Shown: piece after piece, positions 51,493 through 60,544 of the stretch
Layout of the letters: every line of letters begins with the position of its first letter
Position numbering within the stretch: the first letter of the stretch is position 1
From: Streptomyces sp. NBC_00568
GTDB taxonomy: Bacteria > Actinomycetota > Actinomycetes > Streptomycetales > Streptomycetaceae
DNA length: 64,000 nt
Assembly (NCBI RefSeq): GCF_026341855.1
Contig: NZ_JAPENW010000001.1
Coordinates: 4,083,001 to 4,147,000, forward strand
Reading direction: 5' to 3'
Program-made: the position numbers and the translations under genes
Notes under the pieces: generated by a model
The model's database searches: none
Seen by the model: only the letters and a program-made list of their open reading frames with translations
What the model was told of the DNA's origin: nothing

Positions 51493-52581
51493 GTGGCCAT
51501 CGCCGGGGACAGCGAATTCACCGAGCAGGAGCGGGACTTCACCGGTGCGGACCGTGACATCAAGGGTCCGGACCATGACTTCATCGAGCTCGACGGCGTC
51601 GAGAAGGTCTTCGACGTGCGCAAGAAGACGGGCTTCCTGCGCAGTGAGCGCCGGCAGGTGCGGGCCGTCGACTCGATCTCCTTCACCGTGCGGCGCGGCG
51701 AGATGGTCGGCTACATCGGCCCGAACGGCGCCGGCAAGTCGACCACGATCAAGATGCTGACCGGCATCCTCACCCCGTCCGGCGGCCGGCTGCGGGTCGC
51801 GGGCCTCGACCCGTCCCGCGAGCGCACCCGTCTCGCACGCCGGATCGGCGTCGTGTTCGGGCAGCGCACGACCCTGTGGTGGGACCTTCCGCTGATCGAC
51901 TCCTACCGGCTGATGCACCGCATGTACCGCATCCCGGACGGGCGTTACCGGGAGAACCTCGACCGCTGTGTCGAACTCCTGGAGCTCGGTGACCTGTTGG
52001 ACGTCCCGGTGCGGCAGCTGTCGCTGGGGCAGCGGATGCGCGGCGACATCGCGGCGGCCCTGCTGCACGACCCCGAGGTGCTCTACCTCGACGAGCCGAC
52101 GATCGGGCTCGACGTGATCAGCAAGGCGCGGGTCCGGGAGTTCCTGCGGGACCTGAACGCCGAGCGGGGTACGACGGTTCTGCTCACCACGCACGACCTC
52201 ACCGACATCGAGCAGTTGTGCCGCCGGGTGATGGTCATCGACCACGGGCGGCTGATGTACGACGGTCCGCTGAGCGGGCTGCACGAGGTGGGGGAGAGCG
52301 AGCGGACCCTGGTGGTGGACCTGGAGCGGGAACTGCCGCCGATCGAGGTGGAGTCGGCGCGGGTGGTGAAGGTGGAGGGGCCGCGGCAGTGGCTGGCCTT
52401 TCCCGCCGCCGGGTCGGCGGCTCCGCTGGTGGCGCGGATCGCGGCGGAGTATCCGTTGATGGACCTCTCGGTGCGGGAGCCGGACATCGAGGCGGTCATC
52501 AGCCGCATGTACGCGGGGAAGGCCGGTACGGCGGGGAAAGCGGTCTCGCAGCGGGAGGCGCCGGAAGGGCGGGCCGGATAG
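51493..52581 (+). CDS. ABC transporter ATP-binding protein
   Basis: This 362-residue ATPase has Walker A GPNGAGKST (about 80-88), the signature LSLGQRMRGDIAAAL, Walker B LYLDEPTIGLD and a TTHDLTD switch. A charged N-terminal extension (about 35 residues) and a C-terminal region of 90 residues are present. It is 10 bp after the second permease and completes an exporter of the drug/polysaccharide type. Confidence 0.88.
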   Translation: MAIAGDSEFTEQERDFTGADRDIKGPDHDFIELDGVEKVFDVRKKTGFLRSERRQVRAVDSISFTVRRGEMVGYIGPNGAGKSTTIKMLTGILTPSGGRLRVAGLDPSRERTRLARRIGVVFGQRTTLWWDLPLIDSYRLMHRMYRIPDGRYRENLDRCVELLELGDLLDVPVRQLSLGQRMRGDIAAALLHDPEVLYLDEPTIGLDVISKARVREFLRDLNAERGTTVLLTTHDLTDIEQLCRRVMVIDHGRLMYDGPLSGLHEVGESERTLVVDLERELPPIEVESARVVKVEGPRQWLAFPAAGSAAPLVARIAAEYPLMDLSVREPDIEAVISRMYAGKAGTAGKAVSQREAPEGRAG

Positions 52582-52614
52582 CCCACGGGCGGGGGAACTC
52601 GTAGGCTGCTGTCC

Positions 52615-53472
52615 ATGACCGACGACGAACTCCCGGAGCTGCGCGCCTCCGACGCCGATCGTGAACGAGTCGCCGAACAGCTGAGGGACGCCCTCGCCGA
52701 AGGCCGCCTCGACATGGAGGAGTTCGAGGAGCGGCTGGAGGCGACGTACAGCGCCCGTACCTATGGTGAGTTGACGCCGATCACCCGCGATCTGCCGGGC
52801 GCGGCCGCGAGTGCCCCCATATCCATGGTCAAGAAGCCGGTGGGCGACGGGAGTTGGGCTGCTCGTATCGTCGGCGGCGAGGGCTCGTCCTCGTGGGGTG
52901 TGGCGATCCTGTCCGGATTCGAGCGCAAGGGCCGCTGGACGGTGCCGAAGCGCTTCAACTCCTTCGCCTTCATGGGCGGCGGTGAACTCGACCTGCGTGA
53001 GGCGAACTTCGCGGACCACGAGGTCGTCGTCAACTGCGTCGCGATCATGGGCGGGATGAACGTGATCGTGCCGCCCGGCGTCGAGGTCGTCGTCCGCGGC
53101 ATCGGCATCATGGGCGGCTTCGACCACCGTGAGTCGGACCAGGCCGGCGAACCCGGGGCACCCCGGGTGATCGTCACGGGCTTCGCCTTCTGGGGCGGTG
53201 TCGGCGTCGAGCGCAAACTCACCCGCGCGGAGCGGCAGCGCCTCAAGGAGGAGCGCCGCCAGGAGAAGCTGGAGCGCAGGGCGGCCCGCAAGGAGTTGCA
53301 GGGTTCCCGGGGCGGGGGCCTCGACGACGTGTTCGACGTGCTCGACGACGCCCGCGACCTGATCCGGGACCGTCACGAGGAGCGGCACGAACGCCACGAG
53401 GAGCGCAGGGAGCGGCACTGGGAACGCCGCCAGCACCGCCACCGGCGGAGCGACGGCGACGGCGACTACTGA
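52615..53472 (+). CDS. DUF1707 / LiaF-like membrane-stress protein
   Basis: This 285-residue protein starts with DUF1707 (RASDADRERVAEQLRDALAEGRLDMEEFEERL) and continues with a cell-wall-active antibiotics response domain (about 110-200, ELDLREANFADHEVVVNCVAIMGGMNVIVPPGVEV), as in LiaF/VraT. The tail (about 245-285) is His/Arg/Glu-rich. LiaF-type proteins sense cell-envelope stress. A TAGGCT box ends 7 nt before the ATG and there is no ribosome site, so it has its own leaderless promoter behind the exporter genes. Confidence 0.85.
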   Translation: MTDDELPELRASDADRERVAEQLRDALAEGRLDMEEFEERLEATYSARTYGELTPITRDLPGAAASAPISMVKKPVGDGSWAARIVGGEGSSSWGVAILSGFERKGRWTVPKRFNSFAFMGGGELDLREANFADHEVVVNCVAIMGGMNVIVPPGVEVVVRGIGIMGGFDHRESDQAGEPGAPRVIVTGFAFWGGVGVERKLTRAERQRLKEERRQEKLERRAARKELQGSRGGGLDDVFDVLDDARDLIRDRHEERHERHEERRERHWERRQHRHRRSDGDGDY

Positions 53473-53507
53473 ACGACGGCGCCGTCCGGGCCGCAGGCCC
53501 CGGCGTT

Positions 53508-53585
53508 GTCCGGTGCCACCGATGTCCGGTGCTGTCCGGTGCCACCGAGACCCGGCGCCGTCCGGTGCCACCGAGGCCCGGTGCT
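53508..53585. repeat. Tandem repeat, three 26-bp units
   Basis: Units at 53508, 53534 and 53560 start with GTCCGGTGCCACCGA and vary in the second half. A fourth begins at 53586. The array lies between the convergent DUF1707 and GDSL genes. Confidence 0.85.
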
Positions 53586-53611
53586 GTCCGGGGCTGTCGA
53601 GGGCCGGCGGA

Positions 53612-54943
53612 TCACAGGTCCGCCGGAGCCGTACCCTTCAGGTCTCCCAGGTCGAACACGTCGGCCATCCGCCGGTACCCCTTGTCGCTGGGGTGCAGGT
53701 GATCGCCCGAGTCGTAGTCGCTCCGCAGCCGGCGCGGGTTGTACGGGTCCCGCAGGGCCGCGTCGAAGTCGACGACGGCGTCGTACACCTTCCCGGACCG
53801 GATCTCCGCGTTCACGGCCCGGCGTACGGCATCCCGCGCGTCCGTGTATCCCCGGTGTCCCTGGAAGGGCATCAGCGTGGCGCCGACGACGCGCAGTCCA
53901 CGGGAGTGCGCCTGCCGCACCAGGGTCCGCAGGCCGTCGGTGATGGTGCGCGGATCGACCTGGTTCGGGTTGCGCAGGATGTCGTTGACACCGAGGTCGA
54001 TGACGACAGCCCTGACGTTCGTACGGTCGAGCACGTCCCGCCCGAAGCGGCTCAGCCCGCTGGGGTTGTCGGCCGGCCGGCCGAGTCCGGCGGCGAGGAT
54101 CTGGTTGCCGCTGATGCCCTGGTTGACGACGCTGTAGCGGGGTGTTTCGCCGCTTCCGGCCGAGGCGCGCAGCCGCTCCGAAAGGACGTCCGTCCAGCGG
54201 TGGTTGGCCCCCACGGTGGAGGTGATGCCGTCGGTGAGCGAATCGCCGAGGACGACGACGGTGCCCGCGGCGTCGTCGCTCAGCACGTCGAGCGCGGTCA
54301 AGTAGCGCCAGTACGGGCTCTGTCCGGTGTACGGGACACCGCTCACGTCCTCCGTACGGTCGCCCTCGGCGACGTACGAGAGCTGCCGTGCGAACGGGTG
54401 GTAGGTGACCGGGCCGGACGGGGTCGGCGAGAAAGTCGTCACCAGGACGTCCGCGCCGTGCGGGATGCGCACCCGCACGGCGTCGCTCATCATCTGTCCG
54501 CCGGCCGGGATCACGGCGGTCGTGGCGCCGCCGAACGTGAGGCGGCGCATGGTGCCGACCGCGGCGGTGGCGTTGTTCGCGGTCGCGGCCACGGCGATCG
54601 TGGCGTGCGTGACGGTGAGCGGCTGCTGCCCGTAGAGATTGGACAGCGTGATGCGGGCACTCGTACCCCCGGCGGCCGAGTGCACGACGTTGCGCACGGA
54701 GCGGCCCGCCAGTCCGCTCGTCTCCGTGCCGGGCTCGGCTCCGGCCGGGGAGGCCGACCAGGCGCCGACCCAGGTGCCGGTCGAGGCGGGGGCGGCGGCG
54801 TTGTGCGTCGTGCGGCCACCGGCGACGTCGGACCGGGTTCCGGTGCCGTCGTCGGCCGCGACACCGATGTATATGGCTGCGGAAAGGACCAGGACCACGG
54901 CAAGGACCGCGGCGAGCAGGGCATAACCGTGACGCTTGGTCAT
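53612..54943 (-). CDS. Secreted SGNH/GDSL hydrolase
   Basis: This 443-residue exported hydrolase has a signal helix (about 8-28). A beta-rich N-terminal half follows, then the SGNH core: Ser235 in GDSLTDG (block I), Gly/Asn in NQGISGNQI (II), Asn in LGVNDI (III) and Asp-His in DHLHPSD (V). Such enzymes act on esters, including acylated sugars or lipids. The substrate is unknown. It is followed by the DUF1707 repeat array and is divergent from DUF445. Confidence 0.88.
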   Translation of the reverse strand: MTKRHGYALLAAVLAVVLVLSAAIYIGVAADDGTGTRSDVAGGRTTHNAAAPASTGTWVGAWSASPAGAEPGTETSGLAGRSVRNVVHSAAGGTSARITLSNLYGQQPLTVTHATIAVAATANNATAAVGTMRRLTFGGATTAVIPAGGQMMSDAVRVRIPHGADVLVTTFSPTPSGPVTYHPFARQLSYVAEGDRTEDVSGVPYTGQSPYWRYLTALDVLSDDAAGTVVVLGDSLTDGITSTVGANHRWTDVLSERLRASAGSGETPRYSVVNQGISGNQILAAGLGRPADNPSGLSRFGRDVLDRTNVRAVVIDLGVNDILRNPNQVDPRTITDGLRTLVRQAHSRGLRVVGATLMPFQGHRGYTDARDAVRRAVNAEIRSGKVYDAVVDFDAALRDPYNPRRLRSDYDSGDHLHPSDKGYRRMADVFDLGDLKGTAPADL

Positions 54944-55173
54944 GCGATGCGTTTCTCCTCCGACGAGTGGGAGCCCGAGACTCCGAAGTGATCACCCCAT
55001 GATGCGTCATGGAGTGGACGAGCGACGAAGCACCCCCTACGGGACCCCCCGGTCGATTCCCCATCCGAACAGACGCCGGGAACTCCTGTGTCGTTCCAGG
55101 AGTCGATCAGGAAGAGAGGGAGAAAGGGACAATGTGCACGGGGTGTGACGCGGCTCGCGAACGGGTGGAGTGA

Positions 55174-56538
55174 ATGGAACGCACGAATTCGGGTGAACCG
55201 GACGACATGGAGCAGCATGCCCGTCCCGGCACCGCCGCGAACGCGACGACGGCCGCCGGGACTCCGGGCCGGGCGATGAACACCTTCAGCCCCGCCGACG
55301 AGGAGAAGCGCCGCGGAGTACGCCGGATGAAGGCGACCGCCACCGGCCTGCTGCTCTTCGTCGCCCTCGTCTACGTGCTGGCCAAGTGGGCCTCGCACGA
55401 GGGCGCGGGCGCCTGGGCCGGCTACGTCGCGGCGGCCGCCGAGGCGGGCATGGTCGGCGCGCTGGCGGACTGGTTCGCCGTCACGGCCCTCTTCCGGCAT
55501 CCGCTCGGCCTGCCCATCCCGCACACCGCGATCATCCCCACCAAGAAGGACCAGCTGGGCGTCTCGCTGGGCGAGTTCGTCGGCGAGAACTTCCTCTCCG
55601 AGGACGTCGTCCGGCAGCGGCTGCGCGCCGTGGGGATCGGCAGCAGGCTGGGCGCCTGGCTCGCCGATCCCGAGCACGCGGACCGGGTCACGGCCGAGCT
55701 GGCCGCCGCGCTCCGAGGCGCGCTGACCGTCCTCAGGGACTCCGATGTCCAGGCCGTCGTCGGGGAGGCGATCACCCGGCGCGCCGACGCCCAGGAGATC
55801 GCGCCCGGCATAGGGAAGATGCTGGAGAAGATCGTCGCGGACGGCGGCCACAGACGGGTCGTCGACCTGGTGGTCACCCGCGCCCACGACTGGCTGGTGT
55901 TCCACGACGAACAGGTCATGGACGCCGTCCAGGGCGGCGCGCCCGGCTGGACGCCCCGGTTCGTCGACAAGAAGGTCGGCGAGCGCGTCTACAGGGAACT
56001 GCTCCGCTTCGTCACCGAGATGCGCGACTCCCCGTCCCACCCGGCCCGCGGCGCCCTCGACCGGTTCCTCACCGACTTCGCCTCCGACCTCCAGTCCGAC
56101 ACCGACACCCGCGCGCGCGTGGAGCGCCTCAAGGGCGAGGTGCTGGGCCGGGGCGAGGTCCAGGACCTGATCGCCTCCGCGTGGACGGCCGTACGGTCGA
56201 TGATCGTGTCCGCGGCCGAGGACGAGCGCAGTGAGCTGCGGCTGCGCGTGCGCGCCTCCCTGCTGTCCCTCGGCGCCCGGATGGCCACCGAACCCAAGCT
56301 CCAGGCCAAGGTCGACGGCTGGCTGGAGGGCGCCGCCGTGTACGTCGTGACCACGTACCGCAAGGAGATCACCTCGCTCATCACGGACACCGTCGCGGGC
56401 TGGGACGCCGAGCACACGACCAAGAAGATCGAGGCGAACATCGGCCGGGACCTCCAGTTCATCCGGATCAACGGCACGGTGGTCGGCTCACTGGCCGGAC
56501 TCCTGATCTACGTGGTGTCACGGGCGCTGGGGGCGTAA
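55174..56538 (+). CDS. DUF445 family membrane protein
   Basis: This 454-residue protein matches DUF445 (YheB-like). It has a membrane helix near the N terminus (about 52-75), the motif GALADWFAVTALFRHPLGLPIPHTAIIP, a long helical middle region and a C-terminal membrane helix. The function is not established. GGAG precedes the ATG. It is divergent from the GDSL gene; the 230-bp gap between them holds no gene. Confidence 0.88.
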   Translation: MERTNSGEPDDMEQHARPGTAANATTAAGTPGRAMNTFSPADEEKRRGVRRMKATATGLLLFVALVYVLAKWASHEGAGAWAGYVAAAAEAGMVGALADWFAVTALFRHPLGLPIPHTAIIPTKKDQLGVSLGEFVGENFLSEDVVRQRLRAVGIGSRLGAWLADPEHADRVTAELAAALRGALTVLRDSDVQAVVGEAITRRADAQEIAPGIGKMLEKIVADGGHRRVVDLVVTRAHDWLVFHDEQVMDAVQGGAPGWTPRFVDKKVGERVYRELLRFVTEMRDSPSHPARGALDRFLTDFASDLQSDTDTRARVERLKGEVLGRGEVQDLIASAWTAVRSMIVSAAEDERSELRLRVRASLLSLGARMATEPKLQAKVDGWLEGAAVYVVTTYRKEITSLITDTVAGWDAEHTTKKIEANIGRDLQFIRINGTVVGSLAGLLIYVVSRALGA

Positions 56539-56590
56539 TCGGCCGGGGCGAGGGCACCCGGGCGGGGTTCGCCCGAAGAAGAGGGAGCCC

Positions 56591-58105
56591 ATGTCAGCCC
56601 CAGCCTCGCCGGTACCAGCGCCCGCCTCCACCGATACCGTCACGACGAACGTGCCCGCCCGCCTGGACCGGCTGCCGTGGTCCCGCTGGCACTGGATGAT
56701 CGTGATCGGCCTCGGGACCGTCTGGATCCTGGACGGCCTCGAGGTCACCACCGTCGGCAACATCGCGGGCCGGCTCTCCGAGGAGGGCAGCGGCCTGGCC
56801 ATCTCCTCGGCGCAGGTCACCGGTATCGCGGCGGCGCTCTATGTGGCGGGCGCCTGCGCGGGCGCCCTGTTCTTCGGGTGGCTGACCGACCGTCACGGCC
56901 GCAAGAAGCTCTTCATGATCACCCTCGTCGTCTACCTCTCGGCGACCGCGCTGACCGCGCTGTCCTTCGACGCCTGGTGGTTCTTCACCTTCCGCTTCCT
57001 CACCGGCTTCGGCATCGGCGGCGAGTACGCGGCCATCAACTCGGCGATCGACGAACTCATCCCCGCCAAGTTCCGCGGCCGCGTCGACCTGATCATCAAC
57101 GGCAGCTACTGGCTCGGCGCGATCGGCGGCGCGCTGCTGTCGATCGTCATGCTGAACACGGACATCTTCCCCAAGGACCTCGGCTGGCGGCTGACCTTCG
57201 GCCTCGGTGTGGTCCTCGGTCTGGTGATCCTGCTGGTCAGGCGCCATGTGCCGGAAAGCCCGCGGTGGCAGTTCATCCACGGCCGCGGCGAGGAGGCGGA
57301 GGGGCTGGTCACATCCGTCGAGCAGGAGATCGAAGAGGAGAAGGGCGCACCGCTGCCGCCCCCCGCGGGCGAGATCACCATCGAACAGCGCAAGAGCATC
57401 GGCTTCGGCGTGATCGCCAGGACCGTCTTCGGGCGCTACCCGAAACGGGCCGTGCTCGGCCTCGCCCTCTTCATCGGTCAGGCCTTCCTCTACAACGCGA
57501 TCACCTTCGGCTTCGGCTCGATCCTCACCACGTTCTTCGACGTGCCCACCGGCGGCACCGGCTACTACTTCGCCGTCATCGCGGCCGGCAACTTCCTCGG
57601 CCCGCTGCTGCTCGGCAAGCTCTTCGACACCGTCGGCCGCCGGGTGATGATCTCCTCGACCTACCTGCTCTCGGGTGTGCTGCTGTTCGGCACGGCCTGG
57701 CTCTTCGACCAGGGCTCGCTCAACGCGGTGACGATGACGGCCTGCTGGTGCGTGGTGCTCTTCTTCGCGTCGGCGGGCGCCTCCAGCGCCTACCTGACCG
57801 TCTCCGAGGTCTTCCCGATGGAGACCCGGGCGATGGCCATCGCCTTCTTCTACGCCATCGGCACCGCCGCCGGCGGCATCAGCGGGCCGCTGGTCTTCGC
57901 CGACCTCACCAAGTCCGGCGTCGTCGGCGACACGGTGCTCGCCTTCCAGATCGGCGCCGGCCTGATGTGCGCCGCGGGCCTGGTCGCCGTGTTCCTGGCG
58001 GTCAACGCCGAGCGCCGCTCCCTGGAGGACATCGCCGCGCCGCTGTCGACGGCACCCGCCCCGACCGGCACGTCCTCGTCGGCATCGTCCGCGCGGGCGA
58101 CCTGA
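56591..58105 (+). CDS. MFS transporter (sugar porter-like)
   Basis: This 504-residue MFS protein has 12 helices, the loop WLTDRHGRKKL between helices 2 and 3, PESPRW after helix 6 and PMETRA before helix 11, the marks of the sugar/metabolite porter group. The N-terminal tail is Ala/Pro-rich. GAGGGAG precedes the ATG. Substrate unknown. It lies 52 bp after DUF445 but has its own ribosome site. Confidence 0.85.
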   Translation: MSAPASPVPAPASTDTVTTNVPARLDRLPWSRWHWMIVIGLGTVWILDGLEVTTVGNIAGRLSEEGSGLAISSAQVTGIAAALYVAGACAGALFFGWLTDRHGRKKLFMITLVVYLSATALTALSFDAWWFFTFRFLTGFGIGGEYAAINSAIDELIPAKFRGRVDLIINGSYWLGAIGGALLSIVMLNTDIFPKDLGWRLTFGLGVVLGLVILLVRRHVPESPRWQFIHGRGEEAEGLVTSVEQEIEEEKGAPLPPPAGEITIEQRKSIGFGVIARTVFGRYPKRAVLGLALFIGQAFLYNAITFGFGSILTTFFDVPTGGTGYYFAVIAAGNFLGPLLLGKLFDTVGRRVMISSTYLLSGVLLFGTAWLFDQGSLNAVTMTACWCVVLFFASAGASSAYLTVSEVFPMETRAMAIAFFYAIGTAAGGISGPLVFADLTKSGVVGDTVLAFQIGAGLMCAAGLVAVFLAVNAERRSLEDIAAPLSTAPAPTGTSSSASSARAT

Positions 58106-58190
58106 GTCGGGCACCGGGCGCCTTCTGAGTATCCCGTTCTGAGTACGCGTACTCTGTCGCGCCCCCGCCGCGCACGGAACCCTCGTACGC

Positions 58191-58664
58191 ATGACCGAGA
58201 AGCTGCTCCGCCCCTTGCGAACGTGCCCCTGGCCGGAACGCTGGCTGACGCGCGTGCTCGGCGCCGCCCTGTCCTGCGCGGCGTACCTCATCTGCCTTCC
58301 CTGGGACCTGCGCAACCGCCCCGAGACCCCGGACTCCGTCGTGGAGACCACCCCGGTGACCGGCACGGGAGTCCTCGCCCTCGGCGCGGCCCTGCTGCTC
58401 CTGGCCGTCCACTTCGGGCACCGGGACGCGCTGGCCTGGCCGTTGCTGCTGGTCGTGGCACCTCCGGCGACCCTGCTGTACGTGTCACTGCGCACCCACC
58501 CGGGACCCCCGGACGGCTTCGCCGACGCGTGGCCGCTGACCTGGGCGTTCCTCACCCTGGTGGGGGCTGCCGCCGTGCTGTTCGTGGCCGCGGTGGCACG
58601 CCAGTTCCGGGCGGACCTGGCGGACGCGTGGGAGGAGGAGCTGAGTCTGCCCGCCCGGTCGTGA
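58191..58664 (+). CDS. Small membrane protein, unknown function
   Basis: This 157-residue protein has four predicted helices and a charged C terminus (ADLADAWEEEL). It has no recognised family. The ATG at 58191 lacks a clear ribosome site. Function unknown. Confidence 0.65.
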   Translation: MTEKLLRPLRTCPWPERWLTRVLGAALSCAAYLICLPWDLRNRPETPDSVVETTPVTGTGVLALGAALLLLAVHFGHRDALAWPLLLVVAPPATLLYVSLRTHPGPPDGFADAWPLTWAFLTLVGAAAVLFVAAVARQFRADLADAWEEELSLPARS

Positions 58665-58733
58665 GACGGTTCGTCCCATGGTCCGTGCCGCGCCGGTCGA
58701 CCGCTCGTCACGCACCGCGCCCGCTGTGCGTCA

Positions 58734-58779
58734 CGGACTTCGGCCGCTGTCTGTCACGGACGTCGGCCGCTGTCTGCCA
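58734..58779. repeat. Two 23-bp tandem units before the VOC gene
   Basis: Two 23-bp units (58734 and 58757) differ by two bases. They lie in the 155-bp gap before the VOC gene. Confidence 0.7.
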
Positions 58780-58819
58780 AGGCGTCGGCCCCTGCCCACG
58801 CGTCGCGAGGAGGACACCG

Positions 58820-59182
58820 GTGACCATCCGCAGGATCGTCCCCGACATCCAGGTCGGGTCCGAGCGGGACATGACGACGAACCGGGACTTCTACGGTCTG
58901 CTCGGCTTCGAGGAGGTCATGAACCAGGGCTGGGTCATGACCCTCGCGTCCCCGTCCAACCCCACCGCCCAGATCAGCTTCCTCACCGAGGAACGCACCG
59001 CTCCCGTCGTCCCCGACCTGAGCGTCGAGGTCGAGGACGTCGACGCCGTGTACGCGCAGGTGATCGCGTCGGGTGCGGAGGTCCTGCGGGAGCTGCGGGA
59101 CGAGGAGTGGGGCGTACGGCGGTTCTTCGTACGGGATCCGAACGGGCGGGTGGTGAATGTGCTGGGGCATCGGGGCCCGTAA
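58820..59182 (+). CDS. VOC-family (glyoxalase-like) protein
   Basis: This 120-residue protein has the betaalphabetabetabeta VOC repeat (FYGLLGFEEV, DPNGRVVNVLGH), one of the two halves of glyoxalase or bleomycin-resistance proteins. Short single-domain forms usually dimerise. The substrate is unknown. GAGGAGGA precedes the GTG. Confidence 0.85.
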   Translation: MTIRRIVPDIQVGSERDMTTNRDFYGLLGFEEVMNQGWVMTLASPSNPTAQISFLTEERTAPVVPDLSVEVEDVDAVYAQVIASGAEVLRELRDEEWGVRRFFVRDPNGRVVNVLGHRGP

Positions 59183-59193
59183 GTCCCGCGCCC

Positions 59194-59703
59194 TCACTGG
59201 CCGTAGAAGTACCGGGAACCCTTCTCGTTGAAGTACGAGGCGTAGACGCGTCCGAGGACCGGCTTGCCGCGGTACATCCCGACGTACTGGCGCGAACTGT
59301 CGACCACGACGGGCCGGGTCATGCAGGCGAACTTGACCCGCTGCTGGGCCTCGGCCCACTGCACGGCCGCCGGATCGACCCGGTCGCTGACCAGCAGCGG
59401 GAAGGCGCCGATGCCGTTCTGCATGCCGACGGGCAGACCGCCCTTGGTGTCCTTGGCGTACCGCATCACCTGGTCGGTGAAGGCGGAGACGGCCGGCACG
59501 GTTATCTCCGGGACGGCCGCGGCCACCGTGAACAGATGCAGCTTCGTCGCCATCCAGCGCATCCGGAACTCGGCCCGCCGTCCGACGAGTACGGGCACCC
59601 CGGCCCAGTCCTCCCACCGCGTGACGCAACCGTCCTCGGTCAACTGACGTTCCACGAAGGCCAGGTAGGTGCCCGGCGCCGACTGATCCTGTTGTGCGTG
59701 CAT
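59194..59703 (-). CDS. Conserved-type hypothetical protein
   Basis: This 169-residue soluble protein has mixed alpha/beta character and conserved-looking blocks (MRYAKDTKGGLPVGMQNGIGAFPLL, FNEKGSRYFYG). I do not recognise the family. Coding character is good and the start ATG at 59703 is plausible. The stop lies 12 bp after the convergent VOC gene. Confidence 0.7.
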   Translation of the reverse strand: MHAQQDQSAPGTYLAFVERQLTEDGCVTRWEDWAGVPVLVGRRAEFRMRWMATKLHLFTVAAAVPEITVPAVSAFTDQVMRYAKDTKGGLPVGMQNGIGAFPLLVSDRVDPAAVQWAEAQQRVKFACMTRPVVVDSSRQYVGMYRGKPVLGRVYASYFNEKGSRYFYGQ

Positions 59704-59735
59704 GAGCGGGATCCTAGGCGCCCGGAGGCGGCGCG

Positions 59736-60215
59736 CTAAGCCCCTGTGGTGGACCCCGGCCGGATGATCATCAGGACGGTGACGGTGGCCCACAGCAGGT
59801 TGAAGATCCCGGTGAACATCGCGAGCCGCACGGTCGCCGCACGGTCTCCCGCCCCCTCCGAGGTCAGGCTCTCCGGGGTCAGGCCCTCCAGGATCGCGCT
59901 CTGGCGGGGCAGCACCAGCGCGGCGAGGACCACGGCCGCGAGCGCGGTCAGCGCGATCGAGACGATCAGCCAGGTGTCGCCGAGCACGCCCATGGAGCTC
60001 GCCGTGGCGAACCCGAAGACGGGGACGACGACGCCCACCACGGCGTACACCCGGCAGATGCGGTGCAGCAGCCGTGTGGTGGCGAGGGCGTCCGCGCCGT
60101 CCGGCGCGTCGAGGACCTTGCGCGCGGAGGGCGGGAACATGCTCGCGGCCACCGTGACGGGCCCGATGGCGATGATCGCGGCGATGACATGGACGGCAAG
60201 GAGGAACTTGGTCAC
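59736..60215 (-). CDS. Membrane protein, DUF2269-like
   Basis: This 159-residue protein has four helices, with a first helix LAVHVIAAIIAIGPVTVA and a cytoplasmic loop RLLHRICRVYAVVG. The layout resembles DUF2269 membrane proteins. Function unknown. It starts at a GTG with no ribosome site, so leaderless translation is likely. Confidence 0.7.
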   Translation of the reverse strand: MTKFLLAVHVIAAIIAIGPVTVAASMFPPSARKVLDAPDGADALATTRLLHRICRVYAVVGVVVPVFGFATASSMGVLGDTWLIVSIALTALAAVVLAALVLPRQSAILEGLTPESLTSEGAGDRAATVRLAMFTGIFNLLWATVTVLMIIRPGSTTGA

Positions 60216-60362
60216 GGGGTGACGGTAGGGGCCGGGGAGGATCTTGGAGAAGTGGCACTTCTGCCAGGGAGCAACGGATTCCGGCCAGCGCCTGACGACT
60301 GTTCCGGGCTGGGTTCCATGGCTGGGCCGAACTGAGCTGAACTGAGCCGAACTGGGCTGTAT

Positions 60363-60463
60363 GGCTGGTCCGCGCCAGGCTCCGGGGCTGGTCCGGGCCG
60401 GGCTCCAGGGCTGGTCCGAACCGGGCTCTCGGGTTGCGTGGCTGGTCCGGGCCGGGCTTTGGG
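60363..60463. repeat. ~23-bp GC repeats before the GlxA regulator
   Basis: Units based on GGCTGGTCCGGGCCGGGCTCC start at 60363, 60386 and 60409, with a longer fourth. A related GCTGAACTGAGCC pattern precedes them (60320-60362). The 329-bp gap 60216-60544 holds no gene. Confidence 0.75.
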
Positions 60464-60544
60464 TTCTGTTCCTGCTGGTGTATGCCGGGCTGCTCGGTCG
60501 CTTCACCGGGTGACGGGAATCCGGCGTAGGCCTAGGCTCCAGCC

